64,000 nucleotides of DNA, taken from positions 11,835,382 through 11,899,381 of the forward strand of contig NC_084474.1 in NCBI RefSeq assembly GCF_027409185.1, read 5' to 3'. Below the pieces are notes generated by a model. It was not told where the DNA came from and ran no database searches. It saw only the letters and a list, made by a program, of their open reading frames with translations. Below are positions 10,906-23,452 of the stretch, in pieces. The stretch comes from Cynocephalus volans. Its lineage: Eukaryota; Chordata; Mammalia; Dermoptera; Cynocephalidae. Made by a program: the position numbers and the translations under genes. How positions within the stretch are numbered: position 1 is the stretch's first letter; every line of letters starts with the position of its first letter.

Positions 10906-11394
10906 TAGTTGTTAATTGTTGCTTGGTAACCCAACAATACAAATGTAAAGGACATGTGTAACACAAGGCTCTTAACTGAAATTATTTGAGACTTTAGATT
11001 TCTTTGCTTAATAATTGACATATTCCTCAGGGCAAAAAAAGTATATTTAACATTCAAGCCACAATGTTTAACATTTCAGTTCAACAAATCTTTTTTGCCG
11101 GTATTTTAAGAATTCAGCACAATGCTAGTCTTTGTGGATATGCAGATAGGTAAAATTTCCTGTTGTCATTAAGTTCATTAAGACCAAGAGCCATGACTAT
11201 TAACATTAACTACACTGTGGAATTTTCTGTGGAGATTTAGAAATACAAGATAAATGAGTTACCCCTCAGTGTTGGTTTGGGACATATTGTTTTAATGCCC
11301 TATGGGGGATTCTGATACCTAGCCAGTTAAAAGAATCCCTATCCTCATGGACATTCTTTTGCTTATGACCGCTTCCTTTATTTTTCAAAGGAGC
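10906..11394. other. Intergenic, no gene seen
   Basis: AT-rich sequence without recognisable coding, RNA or repeat features. Confidence 0.4.
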
Positions 11395-11988
11395 ATTTAT
11401 ATGCAGTTTCTCATAAACCTAAATATATACTTACCCTATGGTCCAGCAGTTTTACTCCTAGCTAGTCACTCAAAACAAATTTTAAAAAGTATGTCCACAA
11501 AAGGACTTGTACAAGACTGTTTACAACACATTATTGATAATAGCTCCTGTTTCCAGCAATAGGAAAATGAGGAAAAAGTCCTCTGGTAGACTCAGACAGT
11601 GGAATACCACTCATCAATTAAAAGAAATGAACTACTGATACATTCAACATGAATAAATCCCCCAAATATTATGCTAAATGAAAGAAGCCTTACATAGAAA
11701 ACCTACATAGTGGATCATATTATTTATATTAAGTTCTAAAACAGGCAAAAGTAATTTATGGAAAATAATCAGAACAATGATTTCCTCAGTGGGAGGAGGG
11801 GTGGGATAGGAGGAGAGGAAGGCAGGAGAGTTTGGTGGTTGGGAAAGGTCAAAAAGGAATTTTTCTAAAGTAATAGTACTATCCTATTTATTGATAGATG
11901 TTTTGTTACACTGGTGCATGTATTTATCAAAACACATTAAATGTTACAATTAAGATTTGTGCATTATGTTTTACATAAAATTTATCTC
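11395..11988 (+). mobile_element. Old L1 3' end fragment
   Basis: Contains the decayed ORF2 tail and 3' UTR of an old L1: ATGGTCCAGCAGTTTTACTCC, AGTGGAATACCACTCATCAA, AATGAAAGAAGCCTTACATA and a terminal AAAATTTATCTCAAAAG. The younger L1 to its right begins immediately after it. Confidence 0.65.
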
Positions 11989-12376
11989 AAAAGAAACAGT
12001 GAAAGGGAGGACCAAAGCAGGAAAATACCCTGGGCATCCCTACCTCTGCCTGCGTAGAAGGCAGGAGTGGTACTGCCACCAGGACAGGGAGGCCCCATTC
12101 TGCTTCTGCAGAGGTGGTCCACAAGAGAGACCAACATGGCTTCTATTGATGCAAAAATGGCTTCCCACAACAGTAGCAGTCATGACACCATGCAGGTGGC
12201 CTGCTGGATATTCAACTGCATTGGCACAACAACAGTCACTAAAGGAGCCTGGAAAAAGAAGAGGAAGTCTTTCTCCTCAAAGTCCATTCTAGAGTAACAG
12301 AAGAAGCAACTGCTCTTCTGATGACAAAATGACAAGAAATCAATGTAAAGATATTAAAAATATGAAAAAGTAAAAT

Positions 12377-13306
12377 ATGACACCACCAAAGGAATATAGT
12401 AATTCTCAAGTACCAGACCCTACAGAACAGGAAACACTTGAAATGACAGAAAAGGAATTCCGAGTAACTATCTTAAGGAAACTCAATGATATAAGAGAAG
12501 ACTCAGTTAGACAACACAATGAAATGAAAAAAAATATATATCCAGGATATGAGAAAGGAAATTTGAAAAGACATTAATACCTTAAAAAAGAATGTAACAG
12601 AACTCTGTAACTGAAAGATTCATTCAATGAAATAAAAAACACAACCCAGAGCTTAAGCAGCAGATTAGAACAAAAAGAAAGAATTTCTGACCACAAAGAT
12701 GAAGTTTATGAAATAGCCCAGGTGAACAAAAAAAAAGGAAAAAAGAACTTAGAAAAATAAAGTCAAAGAGAGCTAGCAGACAACCCTAGGCACACAAACA
12801 TCTGAATCATAGGTGTTCCAGATGGGAAGAAGAAAGATAAAGGCACTGAAAATCTATTCAATGAAATAATGGAAAACTTCCCAGGTATATGGAGAGATAC
12901 AGACCTTCAGATCTATGAAGCTCAAAGATCCCCAAACAGATTCAATACAAAAACATCCTCTCCAAGACACATTACAGTCAAACTGGCAAAGCTCAGAGGC
13001 AAAGACAATTCTAAAAGCACCAAGAGAAAAGTGTTAAGTCACTTATAAGGGAGCCCCCATCAGACTAACAACAGACTTCTCTACTGAAACTCTACAGCCG
13101 AGAAGAAAATGGTACATTATATTCAAAACACTAAAAGAAAAAAATTGCCAGCCAAGAATACTATACCCAGCAAGGCTAGCCTTCAAAAATGGAGAGAAAT
13201 AGTGTATTTCCCAGACAAATAAAAGATGCAGGAGTTCACCACCAGACAACCAGGCCTGCAAGAAATTTTCAAGGGAATCCTGCATCTGGAGTCTGAAAGA
13301 CAATAA
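12377..13306 (+). pseudogene. L1 ORF1p remnant
   Basis: The ATG at 12377 opens MTPPKEYSNSQVPDPTEQE, followed by EKEFRVTILRKLNDI, the same N-terminal block as in the ORF1 at 2277-1299. The frame breaks near 12540 in an AT-rich stretch. Later segments that still read in other frames are the coiled coil (12600-12760) and an RRM-like segment around 12800. The C-terminal domain encodes a sequence like FTTRQPGLQEIFKGIL and ends at TAA 13304-13306. It is not translatable as one protein. Confidence 0.85.
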
Positions 13307-13499
13307 TCACTGCTACAAATACACAGGAAAGAACAAAGCCCACTGGTAAAACAAAAATGCAAATGAGAAAAAGAAAGAAACTAAACATTACCACCTCAAA
13401 AACCCAACAAACATTGAAGACAAACAATAAAAGGGGAAGAAAGGACTGAAAGATATTAAAAACATCTAAACAAAAAGTGATTAAATTCCAGGGATAAAC

Positions 13500-16400
13500 C
13501 AATACTTCTCAATAACAACCCTAAATGTAAATGGATTAAACTCCCCACTCAAAAGACACAGACTGACTGTTTGGATTAAAAAGCTAGACCCAACTATATG
13601 CTGTCTTCGAGATTCACCTCACCTGACTAATAGTAAAGGAATGGAAAAAGATACACCACACAAGTATCCAAAATGAGCAGGAGTGCCTGTTCTTCTATCA
13701 CATAAAATAGAATTTAAACCATAATCCATAAAAAAGAGACAAAGAAGGCCAGTATATAATGATAAAGGGATTTATCCAGCAAGAAGACATATATGCACCC
13801 AACACAAGAGCACTCACATATACAAAGCAAACAATATGATAATGGGTGGGGGAGGTTGAACACACCTCTCTTAGATCTGGACAGATCATCCAGGCAAGAA
13901 TCAACAGAGAAACACAGGTTTTCAACTACACTTTAGAGCAATTGGACCTGGAAGATATCTACAGAACATTTCATCCAACAACTACAGAATATACATTCTT
14001 CTCATCAGCACATGGGACATTCTTCAAGATAGACAACATGTTAGGTCACAAATCAAGTCTCAACAAATTTTTAAAAATCAATCATCTCAAGTATCTTCTC
14101 AGACCACACCATATTAGAACCAGAAATTAATAACAAATAAACTCAGGACACTATACAAATACAGGAAAATTAAACAACAGGCTCCTGAAATGATATGTGA
14201 GTCAAAGAAGAAATTAAATAGGAACTCTGAAAACCAGCAAAAACAAAGACACATCATATCAAAGTCTGTGGTATACTGCAAAAGCATTACTAAAAGGAAG
14301 TTCAGTGCAATAAATACTTACATCAAAAAAATAGAAAGATTTCAAATAAATAACCTAATGCTACACCTCAAAGAACTAGAAAAACAAAAATCCAATCACA
14401 AAATTAGTAGACAGAAAGAAATAATTTAAATCAGAGCAGAACTAAATGATAAGAGACTCAAAGAATGATACAAAAGATCAATGAAACAAAAAGTTGTTTT
14501 TTGGAGACAATAAATAAAATAGACAAAGTATTACCTAGGCTAACTATAAAAAGAAGAGAGAAGACCCAAATAACAAAAGTCGGAAATGAAAAAGAAGACT
14601 TTAAAATTGATGCTGCAGAAATACAAAGAATCATTAGAGACTATTATAAACAACATTTACCAACAAATTTTAAAACCTGGAGGAAATGGATGAATTTGTG
14701 GACACATAAAAACTACCAAGACTGAACCAAGAGGAAACGAAAAACTCAAACAGACCAATAACAAATAAGAGATTGAAGCAATAATTAGCAGTCTCCCAAC
14801 AAAGAAAAGCCCAGGACCAGATGGCTTTACTGCTGAATTCTACCAAACATTTAAAGAGGAATTAGCACCAATTCTCTTCAAACAATTCCAAAAAATTGAA
14901 ATAGAAGCCACTCTCCCAAACTTGTTCTGTGAGGCTAGCATCACTTTGGATACTAAAACAAAAAAAAGGTACAACAAAAACAGAAAGCTACAGATGAATA
15001 TCTCTGATGAACATAGTTGTATCAATGCTCCACAAAATACTATCAATCAGAATACAGCAACATATCAGAAAAGTTATACACCATGATCGAGTGGGATTCA
15101 TCCCAGAGGTACAATGATGGTTCAACATGCACAAGTCAGTAAATGTAATACACCGTATCAACAAAATTAAGGACAAAAACAAAAACCATATGACTATCTC
15201 AATAGATGCAGAAAATGCATCTGATAAAATTCAACATCCCTTCATGATAAAGGCTGTCAGCAAATTAAGTATAGAAGGAAAGTATCTCAACACAATAAAA
15301 GCTATATATAATAAAACCACCACCAATATCATCCTGAATGGGGAAAAGCTGAAATCTTTTCCCTGAAGAACAGGAAAAAGACAAGGATGCCCCCTATCAC
15401 CACTCCTATTTGTCACAATATTAGAAGTACTAGCCAGAGCAATAAGATAAGAGAAAGAAATAAAGGGCATCCAAGTCAGAATACATGAAGTCATAATGTC
15501 TCTGTTTACAGATACATGCTCCAACATATAGAAAAACCTAAAACTCTACTGAAAAACTGTTAGAGCCGATTAACAATTTCAGTAATGTTACAGTATACAA
15601 AATCAACACCCAAAAACCAGTAGCATTTTAATTCTCCAATAATGAACTAGCAAAAAAAGAAATCAAGACCACTTACAATAGTCAAAAAATAAAATAAAAT
15701 ACTTAGGAATCAATTTAACCATGGAGGTAAAAGATCTCTACAAAGAGAACTACAAATCACTATTGTAAGAAATTAAAGACACAGAAAGATGAAAAGACAT
15801 TCCATGCTCTTGGATTAGAAGAATCAACCTTGTGAAAATGTCTGTACTACCTAAAGTGATTTACAGATTCAGTGCAATCCCCATCAAAACACCAATGACA
15901 TTCTTCACAGAAATAGAAAAAAATAAATAAAAAGAATCCTAACATTCATATGGAACAACAAAAGACCATGAATAGCCAAAGCAATCCTGAGCAAATAAAT
16001 AAATAAATAAATAAAGCCAGAGGAATAACTTAATCTGACTTCAAATTATACTACAAAGCTATAGTAACCAAAACAGAATGGTACAGGCATAAAAATAGAC
16101 ACTCAGACCAATGGAACAGAATAGACAACCCAGACAACAACCCACATACAGCCAACTGATCTTTGACAAAGACAACAGGAACATACACTGGGAAAAAGAC
16201 TGCCTCTTCAATTAACGGTGCTGGGAGAATTGGATGTCCATATGCAGAAGAATGGGACTATACCTACACCTCTCACCATACACCAAAATCATCTCAAAAT
16301 GGATTAAAGGCTTAAGTATAAATCCTGAAACTATAAAACCACTAAATGAAAACATAGGGGAAACACTTCAGGAAATAGGACTGGGCAAAGACCCCAAAAG

Positions 16401-17075
16401 TACAAGCAACCAAAGATAAAATAAACAAATGGGATTACATCAAACTAAAAAGCTTTTGCACAGCAAAGGAAACAATCAACAGAGTGAAAAGATAGAATGG
16501 GAGAAAATATTTGCAAACTATGCATCTGACAAGGGATTAATATCCAGAATAATGAACCAGCAAAAAGTACAAGGAACTCAAACAACTACACAGTAAAAAA
16601 ACAAATAACTCAATTAAAAAATGGGCAAAGGAGCTGAATAGACATTTTTCAAAGGAAAACATACAAATGGCCAATGAGTGCTTGAAAAAATGCTCAACAT
16701 CACTAATCACCAGGGAAATGCTGATCAAAACCACACTGAGATCTACCATACGATCCAGGAATACCACTTTTGGATATATACCCAAGGGAATGGAAGTCAT
16801 TTTGTCAAAGGGATACATGCACACCCATGTTCATCACAGCTCTATCTACAACAGCCATGATATGGATACAACCTGAATGTTCATCTGTGGATCACTGGAT
16901 AAGGAAAATGGGGTATATATACATCATGGATTACTACTGAGCCATAAAAAAGAATAAAATTCTGACATTCATAGCAATATGGATGAGCTTGGAGAAAATT
17001 ATGTTAAGTGAAATAAGCCAGGCACAGAAGGAAAAACACCACGTCCTCACTCATAAGTGGGAGCTAAGAGAGAAA
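13500..17075 (+). pseudogene. L1 ORF2p remnant (endonuclease, reverse transcriptase, C-terminal region)
   Basis: Blocks in order: SITTLNVNGLN at about 13510; the endonuclease with SAHGTFFKIDNMLGHKSS (13846-14130); fragments at 14190-14429 and 14465-14725; the reverse transcriptase palm with [19 protein letters not shown] (15127-15366) and a degraded catalytic region near 15480-15520; the thumb and C-terminal region with [19 protein letters not shown] (16234-16419) and the final IYTQGN...[12 protein letters not shown] block (16667-16876). Many stops and frameshifts interrupt it. Its length of about 3.57 kb is shorter than the usual 3.8 kb partly because of the deletion at 16739. Confidence 0.88.
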
Positions 17076-17317
17076 GAAGGAAGGAAAAAAAGACCACAGT
17101 TGGTGCATTGGACTTGCAGAGGGAGAGAACATTCCTAGTGTAGCTGGGGTTGAGGTGGTGGAGCGGTAAGGGGTTTGGGGAAAGGTTGGGTGTGAGATAC
17201 ATGGAATAATTGCAATTTGTGGTAATGGGCATGCTGATAGCACTGATCTGATCATCACATCTTGAGCACAGGTGCTGAAGGTCAGCTCTGTGTCCTGTGA
17301 ATATGCATAATCAATTT

Positions 17318-17345
17318 AAAAATAAATAATAATAATAATAATAAA
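17318..17345 (+). repeat. TAA microsatellite in the L1 tail
   Basis: AATAAATAATAATAATAATAATAA at the 3' end of the sense L1, grown from its A-rich tail. Confidence 0.9.
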
Positions 17346-17399
17346 AGAAACAACCATTTTAAAAATGAAATTTAATTGGTGATATGTATGTTGAAGTAT

Positions 17400-17605
17400 T
17401 TAGTGGAGAAACATACTGAAGCTACTTACTTTGAATAAATGAGGTATACTGATTGGCAGAGAGCAGTTTGGACAGATAGATAGGAATGTCGTCAAGCAAA
17501 TAGAATGAAGTATGAATGTAGAATCTAGGTGGTTCACTATAAAATTGGCTCAACTTTTTTGAATATTTGAAAATTTACATAATAAAATGTTAGGAAAAAT
17601 TTTAC
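17400..17605 (+). mobile_element. Old L1 3' terminal fragment
   Basis: Ends AATATTTGAAAATTTACATAATAAAATGTTA, the typical end of old mammalian L1M-class elements; the family was not resolved. Confidence 0.5.
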
Positions 17606-17689
17606 AAGTGTGCGTATGATGTTTAAAGTCCCTGGTACAATTGGGAGTACTTTATCCATGTTAACTCATTCATTTTGTATAAATCTCAT

Positions 17690-18045
17690 GACGAGAGAGT
17701 CTGATTGTGCACCACACCAACTTCATCTTCCTGGTTGCACAACTATTTTCTAACCAATCATGTACTTAAATGTGGGAGTGGAAGGATATGCGCCATCACC
17801 AGGCCTGGCCCATAAAAGCCTGTCCTATCTGAGACTGGATCGAGACATTGTATCCCTGGATGCTTGTTTGCAAAGGAGGCAAAGCCTCACATGTGAGTCC
17901 CTGCCTCACTGAAGGAGAAATGCTTGTCAATCCAGAATATGTTTTGGACTTCCTGTGAGCTAGACATATACTTCTCCTGGTTAAACCACAGAAATTTGTG
18001 ATTTTATCTGTTATAGTAGGTAGCTAGTGCCACTCTAACTTGTAC
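17690..18045 (+). mobile_element. Old LTR-like repeat
   Basis: The order ACCAATCATGTACTTAAATG, CCTGGCCCATAAAAGCCTGTC, TTAAACCACAGAAATTTGTG and TTATCTGTTATAGTAGGTAGC resembles the promoter, R and 3' end of an old ERVL/MaLR-class LTR. The assignment is by eye only. Confidence 0.4.
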
Positions 18046-18047
18046 AC

Positions 18048-18205
18048 AACTCTGTGTTATAGGTACTATTAGTAGCCTTACTTATGATATGAGGACACAG
18101 TCCAGAAGTCAGGCAGCTCAGTGGCAGCTTTGGGATTCAAACCCAGACAGTCTGGCTATAGAGTCTAAGCTCCTGAGTATCATGCTATTCTCCCTCTCTC
18201 TTCTT
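18048..18205 (-). repeat. MIR-like SINE fragment
   Basis: GATTCAAACCCAGACAGTCTGGC followed by TAGAGTCTAAGCTCCTGAGT is the reverse complement of the MIR head (gagcccaGACTGCCTGGGTTCGAATCC type). Diverged. Confidence 0.6.
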
Positions 18206-20870
18206 TGAGGGTATAGATACAAGATAAATAATTGTTTGTTTCTCCTTTAGGCAAGTGATGTAACCCAGTGGCAGTGGGTCATCTTTCAAAATACAAATTT
18301 ATATTCTCAGGAGCAGACTTTTCTTAATAATGACCAAGCATGCTGGTCAGCCCTCTCCATCCCATGTCAGCCAGACCATTTCTGCCAGCTGGCAAGCTTC
18401 CAGGTACATGGTGTCTGGGGAAAAGAAGGAGGCAGAAGAGAAGGACACGGGGTAAATATCGGCATCACTGACCTTTGCAGATATCCTATTGCCCATGGCT
18501 AGTCTAAATAATAAAAAAGGAGAGGGTGTCCCTATCCAGCATGCAGAGCTCACGGGCATCTTTTCAGCTGGTGCTTCCTCTGGCCCAAGAATCCATATGA
18601 AAATAGGGAAGAATGAGCTCTCAGCCTTCACCTTCACCTGGCTATGTTTCATCAGTAGCAATAATAGCAGAAAAGGGAGCCTATTTACCCCAAATCGATC
18701 TTTGAAATCTCTACTGAACTCTTAGTGGTGCCTACAAAACCCAAAATGTAAAAGGGAGAGGTCAGAAGAAAACCTCTGCTATTTTGCTGAACTGAATTTT
18801 AATGGGTTCATCACTTCCTGAAGAAATACATTCCTAAAATACAGCATACAAGCCTCCAGCGTGCCAATGCAGAAAGTGAAAAGATTTATATAGAGACCTA
18901 TTACCATGGAGTCTCTGGAACTCATGCTTCTAATTGCCAGATGCCATGCAGCTTTAAGTTACATTAGGAAATGATGGAGGCTGCTAAATTCACATTTGAA
19001 GAGAACAACAAGGGACATAGCAATACCAAATAGGCTTGTGAACCAAATGCAGAAACAAATGAAATTCAGCCATGGACATTCTGTTTTCATGTTTGTTGTG
19101 CTTTACCAGGTCACTGAATGTGAAAATAAATCCATGCGGATCCTTTACTTTTTTTGTATAAAACACTGGCAATTGTTTCTGAATATTAATGGTTCCAAAA
19201 TCTCTGAGCATCTAAATGATCTGAAATATGTTAGATTTCAAAATAAAATCTTCAGCTTTCTCAAAATGACTAGCATCAGAATAGAAATTAATCAATCTTA
19301 CTCTCTAAATTTAACCTTTAAAAGACTCTGGCAACTCTGCCCGAATGAACCAGTGACATTTGTGATGATGCTGTCACTGGTCTCAGCTTCTTTCATTTGC
19401 ATCGGATGTCAGGTTTGCTTTGCAAACGTTTGTCATCTGAAGGCCCAGAGGCCACCGCATGTGCTCACATGTGGCCCTCAGGTCTGGTCTCTTGGTCACA
19501 GTGACAAGGAAAAATTGGATCCTAGACTCTCGGCTCTATTCTACCACAGAATTTCTGAGAGCCTTGAATAGTTAGTTAACTCCCCAACTTCCAAATCATT
19601 CATGTCCGCCCAGAACCTCAGAACGTGAGGTTGGCATTTAGAGTCAATCCGTGAATATGCAAAGCTTGTAGAGTATTACCCCCCCAGCCAAAAACTATGT
19701 AGTATTCAAAATGAAACTCAATAAGTGCTGTATTTTTTATTGCTTATGTATGAAATGCCAGTTTAGAGCCTCTTTTCTGAAGAAAAAGTTTAATGTAGAG
19801 GTTATCATAACCATGGGAGACATTTTAACTTCTTATTTCCAAATGCCTGCAATATGAAAGACTGGAGTGAATCCAAGACAAGTGTTAATATGTTGTCCAG
19901 ATCTTTTAAGCCCACTGATGTAAAACCATGGGGTGAGGCAGTGATCTTTCTGGTTAGTGACTTAGCACAGCAGCTTCCATACCTTTCTGATAACAGTTAC
20001 AAAAAGATCATTTGTCCATTATAAGAAAAGCTTTTCTTTCACCTTCTTGCACTATTTAAATAGAAAGCTCTTGACCTTTAGCCAGGGCTTAGAACCAGTT
20101 TTTAATAGCATGGTCAGTAGAGATGGCACCAGGTTTTCCTCTGGTAACACGGAGGATTCCAGTTTCATAGGCATCTGAACCAAAACCTTTGGAGGACGAT
20201 AGGATATCTCCATTAATCAGAAAACACAAGTGTTTTTGTTGACTACTTGCTCCGTCATGAATATTCTGGCTTCCTAAATTTGGTAGTCCCTAGTCTCTCA
20301 CAATATGTTTATTCCAAGAGAGAGAAAAAGTCAAGTTTATAAGAAAGATCGCCCTTCTATTTACCATGTTTCTACATGAAGTTGGCTATTTAGGCTGCTT
20401 AGTTTCTCTGAACTCTGTGCTGACTCATTTGCTCAAAGTACAAGGTAAAAGAGTGAAATGTCAAAAGATAGATGAGTATCAACATAATACTGTGTTGAGC
20501 TTATGTCCAAATTTCACATGGTCTTTGGCCAAACTGCCTCAGGAGAACTAAGAGCCATTCTCTGTCTCCCAGCAACTGCAGGTCCCTGCCTTCAGTGTAC
20601 CAAATAAGCAATGTAGCCCAGCTCCACTTTGCTTCTGGAGACTTCCATGTAAAGAGCTTGGAAGTTATCACTCCCATAGCCACAAGAAGAAGAAAGCTGA
20701 AAGAAAAACTGAGAAATCAATGACTCTTCTTAAGTCCCTCAGAAAATTGAGGTGATGGGGCAAACCACTGGCCCCAAAACTGGAGAGAGGAGGAAACAGA
20801 GGCCCAGACTTAACCCTCCCAGCCCTCTTACCAGGTTCTTGACTCCGCCACAGGAAATCATTCAAGGGCA
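18206..20870. other. Intergenic, no gene recognised
   Basis: AT-rich single-copy-looking DNA. The longest open frame is 191 codons (18996-19571, plus). It is rich in Phe, Ile and Lys, has no signal peptide, domain or recognisable motif, and a frame this long is expected by chance in a window this size. Nothing else stands out. Confidence 0.5.
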
Positions 20871-20879
20871 GAGTCACAG

Positions 20880-21735
20880 TAGAAAGTGAGAACAGGTCTA
20901 ATATAATAGATAAGAAATGCAGGTTCCACAGAGAGAGTGTGGCACAGCTCCAGAGACTGGGCAGGGCTCATACCAAGTTTAACACAAAAGTAAGTTCAGT
21001 ACAGACATCAAGTCTAACACAAAAGCCGGAAAAACATACTTAAAGTTCAGTACAAAGTGCAGGCTGGTTCAAGAGACTGAGCAGCCCGGCCTGTTGAAAG
21101 TAAGTTTGATTCAAAGTAAAGTATACACACCTCAGCCAGCAGAAGTGCAGGTTGCCTCCAGGAAAGTGAGCAACAAACCTGCCTTCAGCTGGGATTTGCT
21201 TTTATTTATAGTTTCTCTATCTAATGAATATTCAATTAAGGGGGTGGTTCCTGTTATGTAACTTTTAGTCTTGCACATGATCGGTCAGTTGCTTCCTGGA
21301 GCATGTTCATGGGCCAGACCCTATCACATGCACCAGGCATATTCAAGAATATACTGACCATGTCCAGCCACTGGATTTGCATAAGCCAGCCCCTTCTGGT
21401 CTCATTTCCCACCCCCCTGCCCCGAAATAGGTCTGACTTGCAACAGTAGCTTTCCTCCAGGGAGAGCTCAGAGGAAGGGGACCTGAGACCTAAGGGAGTG
21501 GCTGGAAACCCAGAGGCCTGTCCCGAAACCTGAAACAAGGGAAACTGAGCATCTCCTATATCATGAGTTTGCTGGGAGCAGAAGCCCAGCTGGCGGGAAC
21601 ACTTAATGGGTGAGGGAGGTGGGGTGTAGACAAGTTCAATATAAAAACCCCTGAGGGCCTGACCTTGGGGATGGCAGGACACATTCATGAGTTTTACCTC
21701 CAGGAACCCTCCAGGGTCTCAAGATAAAGATCAGA
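20880..21735 (-). mobile_element. Probable ERV LTR or internal fragment
   Basis: Internally repetitive at the left end (AAGTTTAACACAAAAGTAAG, AAGTCTAACACAAAAGCCGG, AAGTTTGATTCAAAGTAAAG), then a GC-richer unique-looking part with TTTTATTTATAGTTTCTCTATC. The texture is that of an antisense ERV1-class LTR. I could not name the family, and the 144-codon antisense frame within it (21688-21254) has no recognisable retroviral motif. Confidence 0.35.
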
Positions 21736-22205
21736 GAAGAATCCCTGCCTACATTGTCACATTGTCAGAGGTGTGGGTTTACCATTTTGAAATATGCCCA
21801 GAACACTCTGTTCTCATTAATAAAGACAATTCCTCAGGGTAAACTATGTTACCAGAGCCTAAACAATGAGGAAAAAGAGAAGCACCCAGCCTCAGGCCAC
21901 TCTAGACTTTTTTGTCTCACCTAAGGGGGTAAAAAAAAGCCTGAGAAGAACACGTGAGGGTCACAGCCCAGGGGCACAGGCCCATTAGAAAAGGAAGGAG
22001 ACTTAATCATAAGACTATGAAATACTTCCCCTCGCCCAGCACTGACCACCGTATCAATAGGACCACTCCTTTATAGTAACAGAGGATTAAGCTCAAAAGA
22101 ACACTAAGGCTCAGACTGTTTTAGGAATCAGTAGGAAAACCTAAAGACACCAAGGAGACTAAAACAGAGGCATTAGAGGAAATTTTAGCTTCTGACACCT
22201 ACAGC
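21736..22205. other. Intergenic, no feature recognised
   Basis: Mixed sequence between two repeat blocks; nothing supportable seen. Confidence 0.4.
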
Positions 22206-23012
22206 TACAGCCAACAGTAAGCACAGCCTAGTTCCTAGCCAGATACATAGAAAACCTTAAGGGTATGTTTACCCCAGTCCTTCTACTCAGTACATCATGT
22301 CCATCTTTCATCAGAAAAACAACAGACTGAGGAGGCAAAACAAGCATCAGAACTAGATCCAGATACAGCATACATTTGGAAATACCAGCGTCGGGCTTGA
22401 TAACAGAGCCCCCTGCCCCGTCTTGTGCAGGTAGTGAGTCAGGTAGTTGAAAAAGATTCAGGCAGCGAACAACAGGATAGACATGCTTCATTCCAAAGCA
22501 AGCTCTGCCAGCCAGCAGTTCAGAGCCACTGCCTTTTATCTAAAGTACACAACGATGGCAATGAGTCAAGGAGTTTATGGGCATACAGTTACACCACTCT
22601 TATATAACTTGTTTACAACAGATGTGCTGAATGATACCCACCCGGACATGAGGCAAGGGGGCCTGACTAAACTAACTCCACTTTCCTCACAATCAGACTA
22701 GGAATCCAAAATAACTATGCCCAATATGCCAAGGATTAAAATGGCAAAGTGAACAACATGCAAAAACAAATGGATAATATGAACAGCGAGATAGAAACTC
22801 TAAGACAGAATTAAAAGAAAATGTCAGAAAACAAAAACACTGTAGCAGAAATGAAGAACATCTTTAATGGGCTCATTAGTAGACCCAACATGGTCCAGGA
22901 AAGTATCAGTGAGCTTGAAGATATATCCATAGAAACTGCCCAAACTGAAAGCAAAGAGAAAAAATAATGGGGAAAAAAACAGAACTGAATATGCAAAAAT
23001 AGTGGAGAGATT
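22206..23012 (+). mobile_element. Old L1 5'/ORF1 fragment, split by a nested LTR
   Basis: The left part (22206-22388) and right part (22693-23012) join into one L1 ORF1 region. The left part has ATCATGTCCATCTTTCATCA and CAAGCATCAGAACTAGATCC. The right part has GGCTCATTAGTAGACCCAAC and GTGAGCTTGAAGATATATCC, the coiled-coil coding segment. The 305 bp between them are an unrelated LTR. Confidence 0.7.
22388..22692 (-). mobile_element. LTR nested in an L1 (copy 1 of 2)
   Basis: Bounded by GTCGGGCTTGATAAC on the left and TTTCCTCACA on the right, consistent with TGT...ACA LTR ends. It shares with the segment at 25581-26030 the order CCTTCTTGTGCAGG-like start, GAGTCAGGTAGTTGAAA, GACATGCTTCATTC, CCAGCAGTTCAGAGC, ACAGTTATAC and GTGCTGAATGATACCCA. 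It interrupts an L1 ORF1 whose two halves align on either side. Orientation was not proved. Confidence 0.55.
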
Positions 23013-23014
23013 AT

Positions 23015-23240
23015 TTTCTTAAAAATTGACTTTATTTTTTAGAACAAAATTAGTCTTACAGTAAAATTGTTGATAGCTCAGAGATTTCCTATCCAATTAG
23101 TGAACCAGTATGATACATAGGTATTCACTAAAGTCCATGCTTTATTCAAATTTTCTTAGTTTTTACCTAATTTCCTTTTTCTGTTCCAGTGTCCCATCCA
23201 GCATACCACATTACATATGATCATCTTCACATGGTCTTTT
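23015..23240 (-). mobile_element. Old L1 3' UTR fragment, antisense
   Basis: TTTATTTTTTAGAACAAAATTAG...ACAGTAAAATTGTTGATAGCTC...GAGATTTCCTAT is the reverse complement of the 3' UTR type seen in sense at 42405-42640 and 49356-49585 (ATGGGAAATCTATACTTTCT...AACTTAAAACTG). Confidence 0.6.
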
Positions 23241-23452
23241 CTCTGTGTGTATCTGTGCCCTAATGTCCTCTTTTTATAAGAACATCAGTCATATTGAATT
23301 AGGGCCCACCCTAATAAACTCATTTTAACTTAATTACCTCTTTAAAGACCCTGTCTCCAGATAAAGTCACATTCCTCTGAGGTACTGGGAGTTAGGACTT
23401 CAACATATGAATTTAAGGAGGACACAATTCAGCCTAATACATGTACTTTAAT
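23241..23452 (-). mobile_element. MaLR/ERVL-type LTR fragment, antisense
   Basis: CTTTTTATAAGAACATCAGT, TTAGGGCCCACCCTAATAA and AAGACCCTGTCTCCAGATAA are the reverse complement of blocks in the LTR at 52315-52713 (GTCCTTATAAGAAGAGGAG and TTGGCCCTAATCTGACATT). It ends TTCAGCCTAATAC. Confidence 0.65.

Larger units (their letters stand above)
11999..17342 (+). mobile_element. L1 retrotransposon, near full length, decayed, sense
   Basis: A 5' leader (11999-12376) is followed by ORF1 (12377-13306), ORF2 (about 13500-17075), a G-rich 3' UTR and a TAA-type tail at 17318-17342. A 10-bp direct repeat AAAAGAAACA at 11989-11998 and 17343-17352 is a plausible but low-complexity target duplication. Both frames are riddled with stops and shifts; only fragments of 60-94 codons remain open. 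Relative to the copy at 29-31.5 kb about 167 bp of the ORF2 C-terminus are missing at 16739-16742. Confidence 0.93.

Noticed and set aside
18996..19571. 191-codon plus-strand open frame
   Set aside because: No recognisable domain; a frame of this length is expected about once by chance in 64 kb on both strands of AT-rich DNA.
20880..22700. Possible endogenous retrovirus with internal genes
   Set aside because: LTR-like texture only; no gag, protease, polymerase or envelope motifs could be read in any frame.
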